Below are positions 15,711 to 18,613 of a DNA stretch of 18,613 nt, piece by piece. A program made the translations under genes and the position numbers. The stretch covers positions 1 through 18,613 of the forward strand of contig DFBO01000144.1 of NCBI GenBank assembly GCA_002366675.1, written 5' to 3'. Source of the stretch: Flavobacteriaceae bacterium UBA3078 (lineage in GTDB: Bacteria > Bacteroidota > Bacteroidia > Flavobacteriales > Flavobacteriaceae). The notes beneath the pieces are model-generated. The model was given only the letters and a program-made list of their open reading frames with translations, was not told the origin of the DNA and did not search any database. The first letter of the stretch is position 1, and each line of letters begins with the position of its first letter.

Positions 15711-18254
15711 ATGAAAAAAATTACTAGATTATTATTTTTAGCAGGAGCTTTTATGTTTACTGCTTTTTCAATGGCACAGACTACTGTAACAGGTACAGTT
15801 ATGGATGCCGAAATGGCTGCGCCACTTCCTGGTGCTAATATCATTGAAGTAGGGACAACCAATGGTGTGTCTTCAGACTTCAATGGAAACTTTACTTTAA
15901 TTACAGAATCTACAGAAGGAGAAATTGAAATTTCTTACGTAGGTTATGGTAAAGTATTAGTAAAATTTAGTGGAAGCACTAGTTTAGGAGAAGTAACACT
16001 AGCTTCAGATAACTCTTTAGAAGAAGTGGTTATTATTGGTAGTGGTATTATCGATTTAGCAGAAGATAGAAAAACGCCAGTGGCTGTTTCTACAATTACT
16101 GCAAACCAAATTAGAGAAAAAGCTGGTAATTCAGATTTACCAGAAGTTTTAAAATCAACGCCTTCTGTACAAAGTGTACAAGCTGGTGGATTTGGTGATG
16201 GACAAATGTTTTTGCGTGGTTTTGACCAAACAAACACGGCATTCTTATTAAATGGACAACCAATTAATGGAATGGAAGATGGTAAAATGTACTGGTCTAA
16301 CTGGTCTGGTGTTTTAGATGTTGCTAACGCTGTACAAGTACAACGTGGTTTAGGAGCTTCAAAATTAGCTATTTCATCTGTGGGTGGGACAGTAAACATA
16401 GTTACTAAAACAATAGATAGAAGAGAAGGTGGTTTTGTACAACAAATGGTAGGAAACGACAACTATATTAAATCAACTGCTTATTACTCGACTGGTGTAA
16501 GCGAGAAAGGTTGGTCTTTAGGTGTGTTATTTGGGCACTGGCAAGGTGATGGTTATGTAGATTACACAGGTGGACAAGGACAAACGTATTATATTTCTGT
16601 AGGTTACCAACCAAACGACAATCATGCATTAAATTTCATGTTAACAGGTGCTCCTCAATGGCACGCAGCTGCAGGTAGTGGATCTATTCAATCTTTTATT
16701 GATAACGGAAGAAGGTCTAACTCTTGGAATGAAACTGGTGTAGACAGTCCAAATAATTTAAATGGAGGTGTATATCCAGGTGGAAGAAATATTTATCACA
16801 AACCAGTAGCTAACTTAAGTTGGGATTGGAATATAAATGATAAATCTGAACTTTCTACCGTAATATACGGTTCTATGGGTAGAGGAGCGTTTGCTTCAGA
16901 AAAAATATCTGATGGAGTTGGATATGTAAGAGGTTCTTTTAATAATCACAACTGGTATGGTTTAGTGACTAACTATAACAATCAATTAACTGAAAATTTA
17001 AACTTTAATGTTGGGGCAGATGTAAGATCTTATAACGGGGTTCACTTTAGAGGAATTAATGAATTTGTTGGAGGACAAACTTCTTTTACTGAAAGTAGTG
17101 GTTATTCAGGATCTTATGAAATAACAAATACATATGGAGGAGTAAATCCATGGGGAATGTTATTCAACCCTAATACAGATCATGATCAAAGAATGGATAG
17201 AGATTATGAAGAAGTAATTACTTATTATGGAGTTTTTGGTCAATTAGAGTACTCTAAAGATCAATTCTCTGCCTTTTTCCAAGGAGCACTTTCTAACCAA
17301 TCTCATCAAAGAGAAGAATTTTTCTTTACTGAAAATGTTGGACAATCAGAAGAATCTGATAAGGTAAATAATGTTGGATATAACTTAAAAGCTGGAGCTG
17401 CTTATGAAATTTCAGACATGCACAAAGTGTTTGTAAATGCTGGATTTTATTCACGTCAACCTTTCCATGATGATTTATTTGTAAATACAAGAAATTCAAA
17501 TGATTTAATAGATCCTGCTGTAGAAAATCAAGAAATTACAGGTTTAGAAGCAGGTTACCAATTTGGAGGAGAACGTATTCAGGCTAACTTAAACTTATAC
17601 CATACTACTTGGGCTAAAAGAACTTTATTAAGTTCGAATGGAGAAGATCAAGATACACCTGCTTATGAAGGTTACCAAACTCAAGGAGTGAAGCAAGTGC
17701 ATATGGGAGCTGAACTAGAAGTCTTTACTCAACCTTTAGATAATTTAAGAGTAAATGGATTCCTTTCTTTAGGAGATTGGCAATATAAAGATAATGCGAA
17801 TCAAAGAACTTTTGATGGTGATGGTAATCAAATAGGTTCTGATGAAGTTGTTGAAATAGATGGCTTTAATGTTGGTGGTGCTGCTCAAGTTACTGCAGGT
17901 GTTAATGCTAGTTTTGAATTCTTACCAAGATTAAGTGTAGATGCTGCTTGGAACTGGTATAATGATATGTATTCAACAGGATCATTAGCAGAACCAACAA
18001 TTGCAATGCCTTCATACGATATGGTTGATGCTGGTTTCTCTTACAAAATGTTAGTAGGAAAGGATGATAAAAACTCACTACAATTTAGAGTAAATATCAA
18101 CAACGTTTTTGATGAGGTTTATTTAGAGTCTGTTAGAGGAAATACTGCAGCTTCAACAAATCCTGAAGAAAACTACAGAGGTGTTAATACAAGTAATAGA
18201 GGCCGTTTTGGTTATGGAAGAACTTGGAATACAAGTATCCGTTTTAACTTCTAG
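15711..18254 (+). CDS. TonB-dependent outer-membrane receptor with N-terminal carboxypeptidase-regulatory-like domain
   Basis: 847-aa active-transport receptor driven by TonB-ExbBD. Signal peptide MKKITRLLFLAGAFMFTAFS plus MAQ (cleavage near 22). A carboxypeptidase-regulatory-like beta-sandwich (about 25-100: VTGTVMDAEMAAPLPGANII, VSSDFNGNFTL, EISYVGY) is followed by a TonB-box-like EEVVIIGSG and the plug (about 115-235: DLPEVLKSTPSVQSVQAGGF, FLRGFDQTN, LNGQPINGMEDGK, VQVQRGLGASKLAISSVGGT, VNIVTKT). The 22-strand-type barrel ends SIRFNF with the terminal Phe. It is shorter than SusC-type glycan receptors (around 1000 aa), and no susD gene follows, so it is not a classic polysaccharide-utilisation-locus receptor. 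The substrate is unknown: siderophore, cobalamin, peptide and sugar are all possible. It has its own -7 element and terminator, i.e. a monocistronic unit. Confidence 0.95.
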   Translation: MKKITRLLFLAGAFMFTAFSMAQTTVTGTVMDAEMAAPLPGANIIEVGTTNGVSSDFNGNFTLITESTEGEIEISYVGYGKVLVKFSGSTSLGEVTLASDNSLEEVVIIGSGIIDLAEDRKTPVAVSTITANQIREKAGNSDLPEVLKSTPSVQSVQAGGFGDGQMFLRGFDQTNTAFLLNGQPINGMEDGKMYWSNWSGVLDVANAVQVQRGLGASKLAISSVGGTVNIVTKTIDRREGGFVQQMVGNDNYIKSTAYYSTGVSEKGWSLGVLFGHWQGDGYVDYTGGQGQTYYISVGYQPNDNHALNFMLTGAPQWHAAAGSGSIQSFIDNGRRSNSWNETGVDSPNNLNGGVYPGGRNIYHKPVANLSWDWNINDKSELSTVIYGSMGRGAFASEKISDGVGYVRGSFNNHNWYGLVTNYNNQLTENLNFNVGADVRSYNGVHFRGINEFVGGQTSFTESSGYSGSYEITNTYGGVNPWGMLFNPNTDHDQRMDRDYEEVITYYGVFGQLEYSKDQFSAFFQGALSNQSHQREEFFFTENVGQSEESDKVNNVGYNLKAGAAYEISDMHKVFVNAGFYSRQPFHDDLFVNTRNSNDLIDPAVENQEITGLEAGYQFGGERIQANLNLYHTTWAKRTLLSSNGEDQDTPAYEGYQTQGVKQVHMGAELEVFTQPLDNLRVNGFLSLGDWQYKDNANQRTFDGDGNQIGSDEVVEIDGFNVGGAAQVTAGVNASFEFLPRLSVDAAWNWYNDMYSTGSLAEPTIAMPSYDMVDAGFSYKMLVGKDDKNSLQFRVNINNVFDEVYLESVRGNTAASTNPEENYRGVNTSNRGRFGYGRTWNTSIRFNF

Positions 18255-18276
18255 TACTCTTTAAATACTATTTTAT

Positions 18277-18308
18277 AAAAAACCTCTTCATTTTGAAGAG
18301 GTTTTTTT
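18277..18308 (+). terminator. Intrinsic terminator after the TonB-dependent receptor
   Basis: AAAAAACCTCTTCA (18277-18290), loop TTT, then TGAAGAGGTTTTTT (18294-18307): a perfect 14-bp stem whose 3' side is a T-tract. The A-rich left side means it may also work in reverse. Confidence 0.93.
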
Positions 18309-18323
18309 ATGCATTTTAATTAC

Positions 18324-18331
18324 TACATTTG
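18324..18331 (+). promoter_or_regulatory. Putative -7 element for the right-edge membrane protein (TACATTTG)
   Basis: Exact TANNTTTG match 28 nt upstream of the ATG at 18360 and just downstream of the preceding terminator, where a new promoter is needed. No clear -33 TTG lies at the usual distance. Confidence 0.5.
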
Positions 18332-18359
18332 TGTTTGAAACATTAAAATTTATAATAGT

Positions 18360-18613
18360 ATGTACGACATGGTAAAAATGCTTCACTCTTATTGGGCATA
18401 TTTAGTGCTTTTAATTTTAGTATTAGCAGTCTTTAATAGCATTATTAAAAAAGTAGGTAATAAAGAATATGAAGCTAAAGATTTTAGAATAACCTTATTC
18501 GCTTTAATTGTGTCTCATATTCAATTACTATTAGGTTTAATACTTTATTTTATATCACCTAGATTTAGTCTGTTTAGTGAATCTGGCATGGGGGAAATTA
18601 TGAAAAACTCAGT
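18360..18613 (+). CDS. Small multi-helix membrane protein, partial (cytochrome b-like by resemblance)
   Basis: 84 codons visible; the 3' end lies beyond the window. It starts MYDMVKMLHSYWAYLVLLIL, giving one membrane helix at about 11-29. A charged loop (KKVGNKEYEAKDFR) and a second helix at about 44-64 (ITLFALIVSHIQLLLGLILY) follow, then SPRFSLFSESGMGEIMKNS. His9 and His53, near the start of the first and inside the second helix, could be haem ligands. From memory, similar flavobacterial proteins of about 110-150 aa are often annotated as cytochrome B, but I cannot confirm haem binding. The gene has its own putative -7 element upstream. Confidence 0.6.
   Translation, partial: MYDMVKMLHSYWAYLVLLILVLAVFNSIIKKVGNKEYEAKDFRITLFALIVSHIQLLLGLILYFISPRFSLFSESGMGEIMKNS

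Noticed and set aside
15944..16462. 172-codon open frame antisense to the TonB-dependent receptor
   Set aside because: It lies wholly inside a strongly supported receptor gene, and its Pro/Ser/Thr/Cys-rich translation fits no family I know and mirrors the coding bias of the sense strand.

Overview
The window looks like a chromosomal segment from a marine-type member of the Flavobacteriaceae (Bacteroidota). Evidence: low GC content, A-rich rather than Shine-Dalgarno-like sequence before starts, several exact matches to the flavobacterial -7 promoter element TANNTTTG, a long TonB-dependent receptor with an N-terminal carboxypeptidase-regulatory-like domain, and family members typical of this group. 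I see no rRNA, tRNA, CRISPR array, transposase or phage gene. The exact genus cannot be decided from the sequence alone.

Layout. (1) 1-1952, minus strand: remains of a three-gene unit, rimB-like zinc/retropepsin-type protease (broken) - rimK ATP-grasp ligase (intact) - succinylglutamate desuccinylase/aspartoacylase-family hydrolase (intact as far as visible; runs off the left edge). (2) 2071-6092, plus strand: uvrC, overlapping by 4 nt a patatin-like phospholipase fused to an outer-membrane beta-barrel. (3) 6101-7795, minus strand: a large MscS-family mechanosensitive channel, convergent with the patatin gene. (4) 7913-10794, plus strand: tyrosine/phenylalanine catabolism, hmgA and hppD, with a structured leader before hmgA and, between the two genes, a decayed four-helix-bundle (23S rRNA intervening-sequence-protein, IVP) cassette. 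A clear intrinsic terminator follows hppD. (5) 10942-15548, plus strand: a tightly packed run of DUF3108 protein, tryptophan 2,3-dioxygenase, M23 lipoprotein peptidase and glucose-6-phosphate isomerase, with overlaps or a 4-nt gap. (6) 15711-18254, plus strand: an orphan TonB-dependent receptor closed by a perfect 14-bp terminator. (7) 18360 to the right edge: start of a small two-helix-or-more membrane protein.

How they work together. HppD and HmgA are consecutive steps (4-hydroxyphenylpyruvate to homogentisate to maleylacetoacetate), and the neighbouring tryptophan dioxygenase opens tryptophan to N-formylkynurenine, so 7.9-12.6 kb is an aromatic amino acid degradation block. The rest is housekeeping (DNA repair, envelope, glycolysis, osmotic protection).

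Most notable: two previously intact genes now broken by several independent lesions (rimB-like at 1528-1952 and the IVP gene at 9248-9586). The IVP remnant is flanked by complementary purine/pyrimidine arms that start inside the hmgA stop codon, resembling an rRNA-type intervening sequence parked in an mRNA. The hmgA leader holds a short ORF followed by two mutually exclusive hairpins. I did not find a convincing wholly new defence or mobile system here.
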